NCBI GenBank assembly: GCA_016748015.1
Contig: JAAOMT010000512.1
Coordinates: 1,498,893-1,562,892, forward strand
DNA from: Geosiphon pyriformis
Lineage: Eukaryota; Glomeromycota; Glomeromycetes; Archaeosporales; Geosiphonaceae
Length of the DNA: 64,000 bases
Direction: 5' to 3'
In this document: in pieces, positions 47,571 to 60,115 of the stretch
How positions within the stretch are numbered: position 1 is the stretch's first letter
Layout of the letters: each line of letters begins with the position of its first letter
The notes under the pieces: generated by a model
Database searches by the model: none
Told to the model about the DNA's origin: nothing
The model's input: only the letters and a program-made list of their open reading frames with translations
Translations under genes and position numbers: made by a program

Positions 47571-48370
47571 TAATATTATTTATAAAAAAAAATTACAAAA
47601 AAAAGATAAAAAAAACAGATTATAAAATAGATTAATAAAAAAATAAGTATTTAATAAATAAACACATTTTTAGAAATGAGTATATTTTCAAAAAGTAGTA
47701 TATAAAAAGAGTAAAAATATATAGAATCTTATATAACATGAATTATATATATATAATAAGAATATTAAAAACAGAAAAAAAGAACAATAGTTAAAAACAA
47801 GTAATTATAAAAATACTTTTTCCTTTAAAAAATAGTTTTCTATAAACTTAAAATAAAAGAATATTCATATTAATAAAAATACCTATTGTTATTTAATTTA
47901 TATTGTTATTATTTAATTAGGAAATATTAATTACTTTTGTATTATTAACAACTTATGTTGATAAAATCCAATATTTAACTATATTAGATCAATAACTCTT
48001 GATTATGACTATTAACAGAATACTAATTTCTTATATATATATATTTTTTTTGTTGTTTACTAATTAATTAAAAGATTAAGTATTGAATAATTAACATTAA
48101 AAATAGCCTAATAAAAGACTTGTAAAACAAGAATAGAAAATTTAAAAATAATTTACCAGAAAAACATAATTGTTAAAATAAATTGGCTATTATACTGGAA
48201 AAAAAAATTCACCAAAAAAATCATCTATTAAATCTCTGCTTATTATATAAAGAACTTAACTAAAACTTTCAGATTACAAAATCTTCAAAAATTATTATCA
48301 TCAATAATTATTGAATACCAAGTTATGAATTTGTTATTTATTCTAACATCTCAAATAATTATCTATAATA
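47571..48370 (+). repeat. 3' LTR of A2
   Basis: Starts TAATATTATT after a purine tract and ends CTATAATA (A1 equivalent CTGTAATA). The 41-bp palindromic repeats are scarcely recognisable here, and a TATATATATAA box lies near 47745. Confidence 0.78.
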
Positions 48371-49445
48371 ATTTATACAAGAAACCAATAATAAATAGAT
48401 CTTTTCAATTGTAGTAATATTTAAAAAAGATAAAATTTTATACTTTTGTGTTAATTATTGCCAATTAAATGTTATTACTAAAAAAGATATGTACTTATTT
48501 TTTAAAATTAATACAATACTAAACCAATTTAATAGTGCTGCTTTTTTCTTAACTATTAATCTAACTACTAAATTTTAACAAATAAAAATGAATTTAGAAA
48601 GCAAAAAAAAAACAGTCTTTATTACTAAGTATAATACATATAAATTTATAGTTATGCTTTTTGGCTTTATTAATATTTTTTTATTTTTTAATGCTTAATA
48701 AACAAAATATTTGAATTAGTAAAAGAAAAATTTGTTCTAATTTATTTGAATAATATAATAGTATACTCAAAAACTTAAAATAAACTCTTTAAATATTTGC
48801 AAAAAGTTTTTAATATGCTTATAAATGCTGGCCTTAAGATTAACTTAATCAAATTTTTCTTTGGATAATAATCTACTTAGTTTTTTGGTCATTTTTTTAT
48901 AAAAGATAAAATTTTTTCTGATCCAGCCAAGATTGAAAAAGTTCAAAATATTAAACAATTAATAAATATTTATAAACTATATTTTTTTTTGGTTTAGTAT
49001 TTTATTATTAAAAGTTTGTTAAAAATTTTTCCAAAATCACTTTTTCTCTTAATTAGTTATTTAAGAAAATTATTAATTATTACTGAAATATACATTGGCA
49101 AAAAGCTTTTAAAATTCTAAAAAAAAACTAGTTACTAAACCAATTTTTATGCAATCTAATCTAAATCAATTTTTTATTTTTTACATTAACATATTTGGCT
49201 TTAGATTTGGTGTTGTTCTCTTTCAAAAAAATAAAAATAGCAAAAAACATATTATAGCTTATACCAGCTAATTACTTTTTTCAACAGAACAAAACTATTC
49301 AATTACTAAACAGAAATGCTTAATAGTAATATAAACTATTAGTTATTAGAATAAATATTTTTTTGGTGCCAAATTTTTGGTGATAACAGATTATTAAGTT
49401 TTGATTTGGCTGCACAAGAAAAAAAAGCTGAAACACAAATAAATA
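48371..49445 (+). mobile_element. Family B gypsy copy B2, left part (RT and RNase H)
   Basis: Colinear with B1 from 41044 to about 42115. It starts at the exact end of the A2 LTR. The RT box reads Y-L-N-N (48743-48754), both Asp lost. The segment ends at the TA dinucleotide 49444-49445, where the mariner element is inserted; the same gene resumes at 57349. The 5' half of B2 is not present in the window. Confidence 0.82.
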
Positions 49446-49828
49446 CAAAGAGTGTTCAAAAGTTTTCAAACAAGATTTTATTTAACAATAATATTTATTT
49501 TTTTATAATAATTTCTAAATTTTCTATTAAGTTTTTAATACTTTATTGGTCTTTTTTGTGCTATAATTACTGCTTAAATACATCAAAGCATACTATCAAC
49601 TAATTTTATAATTATTAATTTAGAAATTGCTTTTCAAGTTTCTTTAACATACTTATCAAGTTTTTTAAGAGTAGTTAGTAATTTTTTTTTTTACAAATAT
49701 TATATTTTATTACAATCCATAAATTTTCAATTGAATTTAGATCTGAATTTTAAGAAGACCAAGAAAAAATACATAACTTGTTTTTGCTATAAAATTCTTT
49801 AACAGTTTTTGATTGATAAAAGATAGCA
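49446..49828 (-). pseudogene. Tc1/mariner transposase, C-terminal part
   Basis: The minus strand reads T-V-K-E-F-Y...S-D-L-N-S-I-E-N-L-W (consensus SPDLNPIENLW) at about 49717-49765. This includes the Glu of the DD34E triad. It continues the frame that breaks off at 56365 beyond the LINE. Confidence 0.82.
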
Positions 49829-49930
49829 AAAAAAAATTAATACAAAAAACTTCTTTCTTTCTTACATCCAAAAATCCCCAGAGTACTTTTCTGAAAAAGA
49901 AGTTTTTTTATTTTTCTTGTTAGTTTATTT

Positions 49931-51834
49931 CACTATTTTTCTTTCTAATAATCTTTTTTTTGTGGACTTGGAGACTGCTTCTGGTGGCAACATGTCTAAA
50001 AAAAAGCATCCAAGAGTGCTTTTTATGGTCCTGCTGGTGGCTTCTTTTCACAGAAGAAGAAAGTTGTATTTGGAAATATTAAACACTTGGATAATGAAAA
50101 AAATATCTCTTTAAACAAGTCTGGGCTTAGTAATAATGTATTTTCTGATGTAAATAGTTTGTTTAATAATGAAAAAGATACTAACATAACTGGTATTAAT
50201 GATGAGTCTCTTTTGGATTTAGCCACTAATACTCCTAAGACAAAGTGTATCAATACTGGTGCTGTTTTTGGTTCTCCTCTTGGCTTTCTCAATTTGATAT
50301 AGATGATAATATGATCTCTTTTCCTTTTTACTTGTCTATTTTTTTAGATAAAAAGTGGGTTGACTTAAAAATTACCAAGACACAAGTGAAAGTATCTGTT
50401 AAAAAGTTTTTTGCTTTGGACATTAATCTTTCAGTAGTAGATGGCAAATTGGCAACAGCAAAGATACAATTAATCAGAAAATTATTCTCAACTGTCAATG
50501 GTTTTGGAAGGGCCACTATTTTTTCAAAATTTGAAGGGATCATCAAATTTACGTTTATTTCAAAGATCAGCATGAAGAAAGCTGTTTTATTGGCCAAAAA
50601 AAATGGGATCATTACAAATGTTGATATTAAGAAACAAAAAATGCATTCAGATCAGACTGTGGTTATTAAAAGAATTTTTATGAACATGCCAAAAGAAATA
50701 ATTATCACTGTAGTATTCAATTTTGGTGAAATTAAGTCAATCAAAATTCAGCTGATTGGAATATAGTAGAAGATTATAGTAAAATTTGCTGAATTAGATC
50801 AGATTGAACAATTGGCTACTAAATGATTTTTTTTGATTAAGAAAAATTTAGTGTGTGTGGCTATGACTGTAGAAGATTGTGATACCTGAGCATTAAAAAA
50901 TTAGTTTAGGGCTCTGTTGTTTATTTTGCTTATAAGAACAACTGCTTATAATTTGGGCACTCTTTTAAAAGAGATTGGTAGGAAAACTTGTATTATTAAT
51001 TGATTATTAAATACTGGCAATAGAGTTTGCTGCACTGTGATTGGCTTTGAGTCAAAAAATGTTATGAAGTCTGCATATTACACTGAGTCAATCTTAGATA
51101 GTATTAAACTTTCTTGGACAAGATTGGATCTAGTTTAATGTAAAAAATATGAGAAGTTGGGTCATTCTGCTTTGGAGTGTGATGCAACAGATGTGTCTGC
51201 TTTTAAGCCCCCAAAGTTATTTAAAAAGTCTGTTTCTATGATAGAACATTTTTGGTTGGTCAAATTATATGCTAAAAAGAGTGTTTCTATCTCTTGTTCT
51301 GCTGCTTTTGGTGGCAAATTTTGAGTCCAAGTGGTCTCAGCAGTACTTGCTTTTTATGTTTCTCTCGATAGTTCTGATTTTGGTCTCTTTTCTGGTGTCT
51401 TAGATTCTAATAGTGGGCTTTTTTCTTCTCTTAATGCTGATTTTTTTCTAAATGCACATTTGGTCTCTCTAAAACAATCTTTAGAATTGCTAGCTGATTA
51501 AGTATTCAATATTATGCACAGATTAAATAGTGTGGAGTTGACATCTCTGGTGCCTGTTTCTTATGTAATACTTCCAGCTACTCTTGTTTCTATGATGTTA
51601 ATATTAGTTGTTAATATGGTTTTGAATGGTTTTTAGCTGGTTTTTTTTTCTTTTTTTCCTGTATTAGAAAACAAGGTTGTGAATTTGGGTCTAAGTAGTT
51701 TAAAAGTTCTTACTTTTAAAATTGGTAGTTTAAAATCTAAAATAGTGGCTCTTGAAGTTTTTATTGACTTAATTTTGGAGAAATTAGATCTGTTGTGTAT
51801 GAATTTGGGTTCCTTAGCACATCATTTGCCTTAA
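49931..51834 (+). pseudogene. LINE-4 ORF1 (gag-like, RNA-binding, knuckle)
   Basis: A few frames join: a start region with G-N-M-S-K-K-K-H-P (about 49985), an open block 50087-50302, then 173 codons at 50245-50766 containing two RRM-like modules (V-V-I-K-R-I-F-M near 50660). A CCHC knuckle lies at 51139-51180, with its second Cys changed to Tyr. The C-terminal part reaches a TAA at 51832-51834, which overlaps the ORF2 ATG. RNA chaperone role by family. Confidence 0.75.
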
Positions 51835-54800
51835 TGAGTAAGCTTATTTAGAGGATAGCTATATGTAATATTAAGAGTATAACAAATTTAGTTAAACAGA
51901 AAAACATTGTTCATTGGCATAGGAAATCAAAGAATATGATTATGATTGTTATAGAAATTAAATTGAAGTCTAATATTAAGCCATAGATTATGAATAAGTT
52001 TGATAAAGTTCAAGTTTTTTTTTGGTTTGAATGTGAGTTTTCTTGGTGCTGGAGTTGCCATTGTCATGGTCTAGTTAATACTTTTAGTAGACATTCATTG
52101 GCCAAAGCTTTTACTTAAAACAATTTTAAAAGTGTTAAAAAAGTACTGGATTTTATTTTTGTGAGTAGAAACCTGGTATTTGCAATTGTATTACATAAAG
52201 TTGATAATATGTTAGAGTTTTTTAATACAGATCATAAGGCAGTTTCAGTTGTGATCAGTTTGAGGGGACTTCTGAATGCTTATCTTAACAGTGCTTGTAA
52301 ACAAGCCAATTGGAATTGGTGAAAGTTCAGGTTAGAACATACAGATAAAACTCATTGGTTGCATTTTAAGAAGCAATCTTCTATTGAGTTGTTGATAAAG
52401 TTAAACATGTTTAAGGATATAAAGAATAATAGTAATTTGGATATGATATGGATGATGCTGAAAGATATTATGATACAGACTACTGACATAATGTTTTTTA
52501 GATATTGGTATAGTAAATATAATTGTTCAAAAAACAAACAATCTTTGAAATTTTTTAAATTAGAGCTGCTTGTTACAAGAATTGTGAAGATTTAGAATTT
52601 TGAGGATCTTCTGGATTTTGATCATCTTATTAAGGTTTAGTTGGACATTGATAAAGTTGAGATATCTAAGATTGCTAACATAGTTCAAATTGATGCGAGC
52701 TCAATGGATCTGGTTAGACATTTGTTAATGATTAAAAAAAAGTATTGGAAATCTAAGTATCTTAAGTCGAAGGCATCTAAAAACATAATCATTAAGAAGA
52801 CAATTGACTAATATATGAAAAACTTCTGTTTTGACAAAGAGTGAATGATTAAAAGTATTTTTGAATGTTCATTTTACAAAGTTGTTTTAATTTATTTGGT
52901 GGTTGAGTCTAATGAAGTAAAACTTAAGGTGAATGAAATTATGAAAGAGTGAACAAAAAAGCAGACAATATATCTAAGAATGTCTAATTTTTGGTCTTAT
53001 CAATATATGCCTCTAAATTATGTTAATAATAATGTTTTTTCTGGTGTGATTAAGGAGATTGATATAAAAGAACTGTTTTTAGTTGTTAATAATTTGCCAA
53101 ATGATAAGACTGCCAAATTGTTAGGAATATCTAATGAACTTTGGAAACACTGTAGTAATAAGATGTCAGCTTATCTTTTAAAGCTGTTGAATTTATGCTT
53201 GTCTTTGGGTGCAGTTCCAATTCCTTAAAAGAGGGCTTGAGTTTTGATAATCCCAAAATCTTATAAATGAAATGGTGTCTTGATTAATACTAAGCCTATT
53301 GTATTAATTAAGACTGCTTGAAAAATCTTGTCTAAGATCTTTTTTGATCAGATATTGTCAACATACAGCAAATTTGATGTTCTTTATGATGATAATTTTT
53401 CAGTATTAAAGAGTATCTCGACTTAGTTTCCTATTTTTGCCATTGGTTTAGTTGTTGAAAACACTCTGGAAAAAAATAAAGAACTTTAGTCGGTGTTGTA
53501 GAGCATGTACAAAGCTTATGATTTAGTAGACTGGCATTATTTAAAAGCTAGTTTGCTTTACATTAAAATGTGCAGTTGGTTTATCAAGTTTTTTGGCAGT
53601 ATTCATGAAGATTGAATCAACAGAGTGATAACAAATTTTGGACTCTCAAATAATTATTGGGTCTATAATAGTTTGGATCAAAGTGAGGTTTTCTCCCCAC
53701 TTTTTTGGCAGATATTCTATGATTCACTTTTGTGTAAAGTTAAGGAACATAAACACTTATGCAGTTATTATATTGATACAAAGTTTGTAGCAAAAACTGG
53801 CAGAGTTAAGACTATTAGAGGGAAAAACTTTTTTTTGGCTGCTGGTGCTTTTGTTGATGACACTATTTGGGTTAAAAGCTATCAGACTTCTATACAGTAC
53901 ATTTTAAATATTGCCAGTGAGTTCTTTGTTATCAATAATATTTTCATTAATAATAATAAGACAGTGGCTATTCTGATCAATTAGGGTGTTAAAACTACCT
54001 TACTTTTGATTAATGATTTACCAATTTTAATTGCTAAATGAGATAAATTACATAAATACTTGGGCATCTTCTTGTCTACAGAGAATCTTTTTAAACCTAA
54101 TTTGGCCCAGGCTTATGCAAATGTCAGATTTTTCTCAAATGTAGTACTTAAAAAGGCTATTACAGATAAACAATTTCTTTACTTGGTCTCAGCTGTTCTC
54201 CAATCCATAATTAGCTATTGGACACAGTTTAGTTTTGTTTTGTTAGGCATATATCACAAGTGAGATGTTATAATTAAAAAAAATCTTAGATCTAAGACTG
54301 GTTTGCCACATAATTTTTCTAATAAGACTTTGCATCACTCTTTTTTGTATGATTTGAAACCTTTCGAACAAGTACAATTTAAAAAGAAGTTAACTTTACT
54401 GGTTTTTTTTTCCAATGCCTATGGCATTCTTAGACATTTATTTAAACATAAATTTTTGGATTTACAAGTTCTGGAATGGTTTTTTTTGAATCATTTACAG
54501 CATTTTGTCAAATTATGAATTAGTCCAGTGAATAATTTTTTGGCTGGTGTGATGAAAATTGTTTTGTAGAATGAGCTGTTTTTAATAAATAATTTGCCCA
54601 GTGCTTTTTGTGGATCTAGTAGATTTCCAATGTCTAGCATTCTAAGACATTCTTTGTATTATAATTTTGTTCTTTGAAGCAATTTAATATTGCTTTTAGT
54701 GATAGACTTCTGGACAAAAAGAGGAAGATAATAAACTAAAAAATGTTTCAGCAGTGGAAAAAGTTCCCTATATCTTACTGATTCATTTTGGCAGCTAAGT

Positions 54801-56000
54801 TTATGAGCAAACAAGTTTTCTTGGAGATCAAGTCCACTAATTTTTCTGGGCTGTTAATGCTAAGTGTCTTGGATTTTGAGACATTTTTTGATGTTCATAA
54901 TAGTCTAATAAAGGTTTGGTCTAATAGTATTGAAGTTTACACAGATGAGTTCTTGAAGAGTGCTAGTTCTGCTAAGATTGCAAGTGGTATGGCTGCTTAT
55001 TTCTCAGCTATTGACATAGATATTGAAGTTAAGGTGTATGGGCTTCTGTTTTCCACTTTGGCTGAATTACAAGCTATTGTTTTGGCCTTAATATGTATTC
55101 TGTCTTCTTGTGCTGTGGTTTTGTATTTAAACAGTCAATTTGCTATTGATGTTTATGTGTCAGAAACTTTATTTGCTATGCCTAGCATCCACAATTAATG
55201 CTAGATTGAAAAATTGCATATTGTTAATCTTATCAAGAATAAAAACATTTTGGTTAAATGGATAAAGATTAAAGGACATTTGAAAATTTCAGGCAATGTT
55301 AAGACTAATGAGCTGGTAGAAAAAGCTGTTTTCTTCTTACTTTCTTTACCAGTTGAGATTTGAAAACAATTTTTGGTTGCTAAAAATACTGCTATGTTTA
55401 GTAATACTTATCATTTTGTTTGTAATCTGTATTGGTTAGTTTGTTATACTTATTAAGAGACTGGTTCTGGTTATAATATTGTCTCAAGTGCCATAATTAA
55501 AGAGATAGATTGGGCTACTACTGCTAAATTATAACATTCTGATTTACACATGCTCTTTGGATTTATTAGCAGAAACTCAGCCAACATACACACTTATTTG
55601 ATAAAAGCAGTACATAAACAGTTGTTAGTAGCAGTTAAAAAAAAATTGTATAACAAAAATTATCTTGGAGTGCTGTGCTTGCTGTGTGGTGAAATAGAGT
55701 TGTCTGATTATGTTTTTGCTTGCTCTGGTAATATTGAACTCCATAAAAACATTTTGGCTGAAGCTGCTAAAAAATGAGTGTTATTGACAAATTTTTCTTG
55801 CTCATTTACATTGGCCATTTTGCATTTACTTTTATTGTGTTCTTCGAATATGAGTCTATATATTGCTATATGCAAGAGTTTTGTGTTGAAAGATTGGTAT
55901 GCTGAGGCTACTATGGTCTTTGAGAGGAAGAAAAAGGGTGCTTTGGCTATTGTTGATTATGTTAGATTTGTGGTCAAATTGTTTCATACTAAGATATAAC
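51834..56000 (+). pseudogene. LINE-4 ORF2 (endonuclease, RT, RNase H, C-terminal knuckle)
   Basis: Domain order: AP endonuclease (51834-52320) with E-I-K-L and T-D-H (about 52224); RT (about 52900-54300) with A-F-V-D-D at 53847-53861; RNase H (54788-55198) with Y-T-D, A-E-L-Q and Y-L-N-S (last Asp lost); a G-N-V-K-T-N-E block near 55300; and a terminal C-L-L-C-x7-Y-x4-C cluster (about 55676-55725), where the His of a CCHC-type motif has become Tyr. Open pieces are separated by TGA/TAG codons, mostly at Trp or Gln sites. Confidence 0.87.
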
Positions 56001-56214
56001 TTATTAGGTTCAGATATAAAGCAGATATAAAGAAAGCTGGTTTGATTAAGAATGGTAATGTAATTTTAGACTTGTTTCAATGTTTGGTATCTATGTTGTT
56101 AAATAAAGTGGTTCATATGCTTGGTGTTTTGGAATTTTTTACTGTTAATTTTGGTAGATACAAATTGTGTTATTTCTTTTCTGGTTTAGGTGGTGATATT
56201 ATTATTAATATAAG

Positions 56215-56351
56215 TATATAGTATTGTCTTGTCTGATTTGAGTGGCTGGTTACATATAGTAAATGTGTAAGCTGCACTTAGTGTGTTCTACTTAGTTTGG
56301 TTTTATGTACTAAATAGTAGTTGGATTTTACTTATAAATTACATAATAATA
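56215..56351 (+). other. LINE-4 3' UTR with conserved block and A-rich tail
   Basis: TTTGAGTGGCTGGTTACATATAG at about 56236-56258 matches the 3' UTR of the copies ending at 11327, 11486 and 29271. It is followed by a variable stretch and ATAATAATAAAAAAA. The conserved block is a likely RT recognition element. Confidence 0.6.
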
Positions 56352-57300
56352 AAAAAATAGCATTATCTTCTTGAAACTATCTATTGTTTTTAAGAAACAT
56401 ATATTGTAAAGTTGATAAGACATAATAGTTAAGAATTTTAATATGTTTAGTACTATTTATTATTTGATATAATGGTATAATTAGTCCAATGTTTTGTTGT
56501 AAAAAACAAGTCCAATATATTTGACTTGGACTATGTTTAACTGTTGTTGATACACAAGACAATTGTTATTCTTCAAATAGTTTACACAATATTTTACTAG
56601 ACTAATTGTGTTAAAATTGAAAAAAAGTTGATTTGTTACTCCATAATACTCTTGCCTATTTTTAATTTGTTCAATTTTGATGTTTAATATACTTAACAAA
56701 ACATGCTACTATATTTATTAATGAGATTAAAGGTTTTTTTTTGCATAATAATTTATAATTCAATTGATTTAAAAGCATGCTGAAGAGTTTTAAGAAAAAT
56801 AGTTTGCTTTGTTTTTTGTTTTCAAAAAGTTTGTATATTTGCAATATATAAATAACAATTTTTTTTATTAAGTATTATTAAACATTTAAGTTGGCAATAT
56901 TTTTGGTGAGTAAATAAATGTGGACATCCTAAATGAGGTCTTGAATTAATTAAACCAGTTTCTTTAAATCATTTTATTGTATCCAAAACTGTTGTCAAGT
57001 TGTAATTAACTATGTTAGCAATATTACGATATTTTTTGTTATGCTATTATAATAAGTATATAGTATTATGTTAAATAATTATTAATTTTTTTTTTGCTTT
57101 TATTTTGTTTTAATAAAAACAAAAAAATCTTATATACATATTACATTTCATTTTTATAAAAAATTGAATATAAATAAAATTGATTATGTGCATTATAAAA
57201 AACATTATATACACATATTTAAAAAATAAAAAATGCATAATTAAATAATTAATTAACTTAATTTAGTAATAAATTTGTACTTTTCTAATTATTCAAGCAT
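56352..57300 (-). pseudogene. Tc1/mariner transposase, N-terminal and middle part
   Basis: The minus strand contains the HTH linker motif (R-P-H-L-G-C-P-H, consensus GRPR-like, near 56940). The core has S-P-S-Q-I-Y-W-T-C-F (consensus VMVWGCF), G-L-I-I-P-L and S-T-L-Q-Y-M-F. It ends at Q-E-D-N-A with the second catalytic Asp (about 56365-56375). Stops are frequent. The catalytic Glu lies on the far side of the LINE insertion. Confidence 0.8.
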
Positions 57301-57689
57301 GTAAAATATTATTTCAAAGTTTGTTCAAAAACTTTTAGATACTCTTTATAACTCATTAAATATTTTATTTAGATGAATTTAACTATAACATATAATAGCA
57401 TAAAAAAGCAAATTATTAAAATATTAATGTTTTTTCTAGATTTAATATCCAGTAATAGTACAATTTTCACAAACCAAAACAATCTAATTAATAATAACTC
57501 CCTTTTAAAAACATAATAATAAACTTAACAACTATTTTGTCTTAATAAAATTTTTAGATAAAAAACAATATTCACTAGACTATACTTAATAACAAAGAAA
57601 ATATTGCAAAAACAATTAAATTTTTATTTAATTCATTAAAACCAATTATACAAAAGAAATAAAAAAGATCTTGATCACTTTTAAAGAGT

Positions 57690-58840
57690 TATCAGATTTA
57701 ATAAAAAAAATTGTGATTTATAATATGCATACTAATTCATTAGCTAAACACTTTAAAAAAACAAAAACAATTCAGAAAACACTTGTTTATTATTATTGAT
57801 CTATTTTGAGAAAAAACATTGTTGATTATATTAAAATCTATAATATCTGCTAAAAAAAAAAACCCCCCAATTGCAAAAAAATTCATTCAATTTTTGTTGG
57901 TTAACTATTTAACAAAATTAATATAGATATTGTTGAACTAATAATTCTTAATAGCAATAAATATATTATTATAGCTATTAACTATTTTATAAAGTAAATA
58001 AAAACAAAAGCTATTCCAAATTAAACAACAGTTTTCATAGCCAATTTTATATATAAAAATATTATTTGTTATTATGGCTGTTTAAAAAAATTTTTATTTG
58101 ATAGAGAAAAAGTTTTTTTTAGTATATTGGTTAAAGAATTTTGTAAAAAAATAGGAATATATTATAAACTTTCTTCCTTTTATTACTCTCAAACAAATGA
58201 CTTAATAGAATGTTTTAATAGAACATTATGTAAAATTTTAGCCAAAACAAGTGAAAAAACAAACTTATAGGACAAAGTACTGCCTTCAGCTTTGTTTGCT
58301 TATAGAACTGTGAATTATGACATAACAAGTTATGAACCTTTTTATTTGCTCTATGAATGAATGGCAACACTACCAATAGAAACTGATATTAAAACAATAC
58401 CTTTTGAAGAGATCACAATAAGAAATTACAAAAACATTTTGCAAAGGAGACTTGGTACCATTCTTGACTCACTTGTAGAAGCACGAATAATTGCTTTTGA
58501 AAAGATAAAACAGTTCCAAGAAAAGCTTAAAAAGAAAAAAACTTATAAAACACTTTCTTTAAGTATTGGTGACTTGATATTAGAATACCATTCAGACAAA
58601 GACAATGTCTATGGTAATAAATTCTCTAGCTGGTGAAAAAGACCCTTTATAGTCAACAAAGTTTTGAACAATGATTCTTATATTCTTCAAGATCAATCTG
58701 AAACAATCTTTAATAATTGACCTGTTTACAGCATGTGACTTAAGAAATATCACAAATGACCTGATTGGTTGCCTGTTGTGGTAATACCGACTCAAATGAT
58801 TAACAAAAATCAAGTATAAATAAATACATCATTTCCAAAA
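57690..58840 (+). pseudogene. B2 integrase
   Basis: Aligned with B1 42470-43525. An HHCC remnant (I-C-x2-K near 57845), a T-x-D-like block and L-I-E-C-F-N-R-T-L with the catalytic Glu (about 58205) are visible. The C-terminal tail is an open frame at 58361-58636 containing a coiled-coil-like K-I-K-Q-F-Q-E-K-L-K-K-K. The 3' end is much better preserved than the core. Confidence 0.78.
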
Positions 58841-58849
58841 CAGAGGTAT

Positions 58850-59516
58850 CTTCAATCGACATAAACAATTATTTTCTGGATCAAAACATTCAAAATGCCT
58901 TCTATACTCTCCATAAGTATTGGATTAAAAACTATCCAAATGCTACTTTGACCATTAGAAAATAGACCACTATAACTAATAACAGTGGAACACATACTGT
59001 TATTAGACCAAGGAAAACAACTACCAGAAGAGAAAGAATTGGTAGCAAAATGGATAAATATTTGCTAGAAAGTATAACAGCAGCAATACTTGTACCTTCC
59101 ACTATACTTGGAAAAACAATTAAAGAAATCTTACCCATTGACAAAAACTTGTCATATGGAAGACAACTAGAGCTCTATAGTCGCCTTGGTGAAATCATAG
59201 ATGACATAAAGCTCATGAAAAAAACAACTTCAGAGATACAGGTAGAAATTTTGGGCATTATACAATTAAATGTTTCAAGAGTTTAATTATTGCTAGAAAA
59301 GCCAAAACTCTAATACAAAGATTTGGTCTCTTGAATACAAAACTCATTTTGCCTCAAGTATTATACACCTTATCTACAAAAAACTTCAATAAATTAGTTA
59401 GCTTTGAGTTAGATAAAACTCTTCAAATAGATTACACTATAAATAGCTTGATTTTACCAAAGCTCAATCTCTTTGGAGAGGATGATATTATAGTTGAGAC
59501 CTATACTTCTTATTAA
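58850..59516 (+). pseudogene. B2 extra ORF after the integrase
   Basis: Same protein as at 43526-44275, here with one stop at 58963 and a one-base loss in a T run near 59283 that splits it into open blocks 59050-59286 and 59331-59516. It ends at TAA 59514-59516, about 30 bases inside the LTR. The central block L-G-K-T-I-K-E-I-L-P-I-D-K-N-L and the end L-I-L-P-K-L-N-L-F are conserved between copies. Confidence 0.6.
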
Positions 59517-60115
59517 TTATCACATGTATTAGTCATTGATGTTATATAATTAGCCACACTATTTTTAGAAAGTAATCATTGACCACTTTTGACAGCTATA
59601 TAAGTGATGAATTTCTTAGCTATAGAAAAGTATGTAATAACAAGCATCTAAATAATCAAGAATAAATAAAATAACAACTTTCATCTCAATCCTTCTCTTA
59701 TTGCTAATTTCCCTTTTCCTACCTTCAAGTATCTGAACATTTTAAAGATAAAAGATTACTTGTTGGCTTTTTCCTGATGTATATAATTGTAGTATTTAAA
59801 GATTATTTGAATAAATGTGACTGAAAAGCACAAGTTGATATCTGATATTAAATTCTAAGAGTGCTGACATAAGACATAGAATTATACCAGTGGTGATCAA
59901 TTGTTAACAGTATGGACTATTTCTCTACCTTCAGATTCCCCAGTTATCTTTGAAAAGAATAGCGACTGAGATATTTTATAAGACTGATCTTACACATTGA
60001 ATCCATACTCATTCAATTCACTCTTTAAAGTTGAATTCCCCTTTTGATTATTTCCATCACTCTACAATCCTGTTCTCCCTTGCTATCCATTAGCTTGTTA
60101 CTCCAACCCATAACA
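59486..60115 (+). repeat. 3' LTR of B2
   Basis: Preceded by purine tract GGAGAGGATGA. It has only one 12-bp unit (about 59576) against seven in B1, which accounts for its length of about 630 bases. TATA box GCTATATAAG near 59598; end CATAACA. Confidence 0.85.

Larger units (their letters stand above)
45384..48370 (+). mobile_element. Family A gypsy copy A2, 5'-truncated (RNase H end to 3' LTR)
   Basis: Colinear with A1 from about 6410 to its end: RNase H tail, integrase (about 45620-46690), extra ORF (about 46924-47560) and 3' LTR (47571-48370). More decayed than A1; almost every Trp and Gln codon is lost. Immediately after its LTR the family B RT sequence begins, so A2 inserted into family B copy B2. 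Confidence 0.82.
49829..56351 (+). mobile_element. LINE retrotransposon, full length (LINE-4 of this window)
   Basis: Complete plus-strand copy from the AAAACTTCTTTCTTTC leader to an ATAATAATAAAAAAA tail. Flanked by an imperfect 11-bp duplication of mariner sequence (AAAAGATAGCA at 49818-49828; AAAAAATAGCA at 56352-56362). It encodes ORF1 and ORF2. The RT box F-V-D-D is intact, but there are enough stops and shifts to make it inactive. It is the best reference for the family in this window. Confidence 0.92.
49446..57348 (-). mobile_element. Tc1/mariner DNA transposon, split by a LINE
   Basis: Terminal inverted repeats match: left CAAAGAGTGTTCAAAAGTTT at 49446 and, on the other strand, right TAAAGAGTATCTAAAAGTTT from 57348. 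A TA target duplication flanks it (49444-49445 and 57349-57350), and family B sequence joins perfectly across when the element is removed. The transposase is coded on the minus strand in two pieces separated by the LINE at 49829-56351. Without the LINE the element is about 1.4 kb, a normal mariner size. Confidence 0.9.
57351..60115 (+). mobile_element. Family B gypsy copy B2, right part (RNase H end, integrase, extra ORF, 3' LTR)
   Basis: Continues from 49445 across the mariner insertion and stays colinear with B1 42117-44975. The element ends at CATAACA 60109-60115. Directly after it comes family A pol, so B2 had inserted into A3. Confidence 0.87.
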
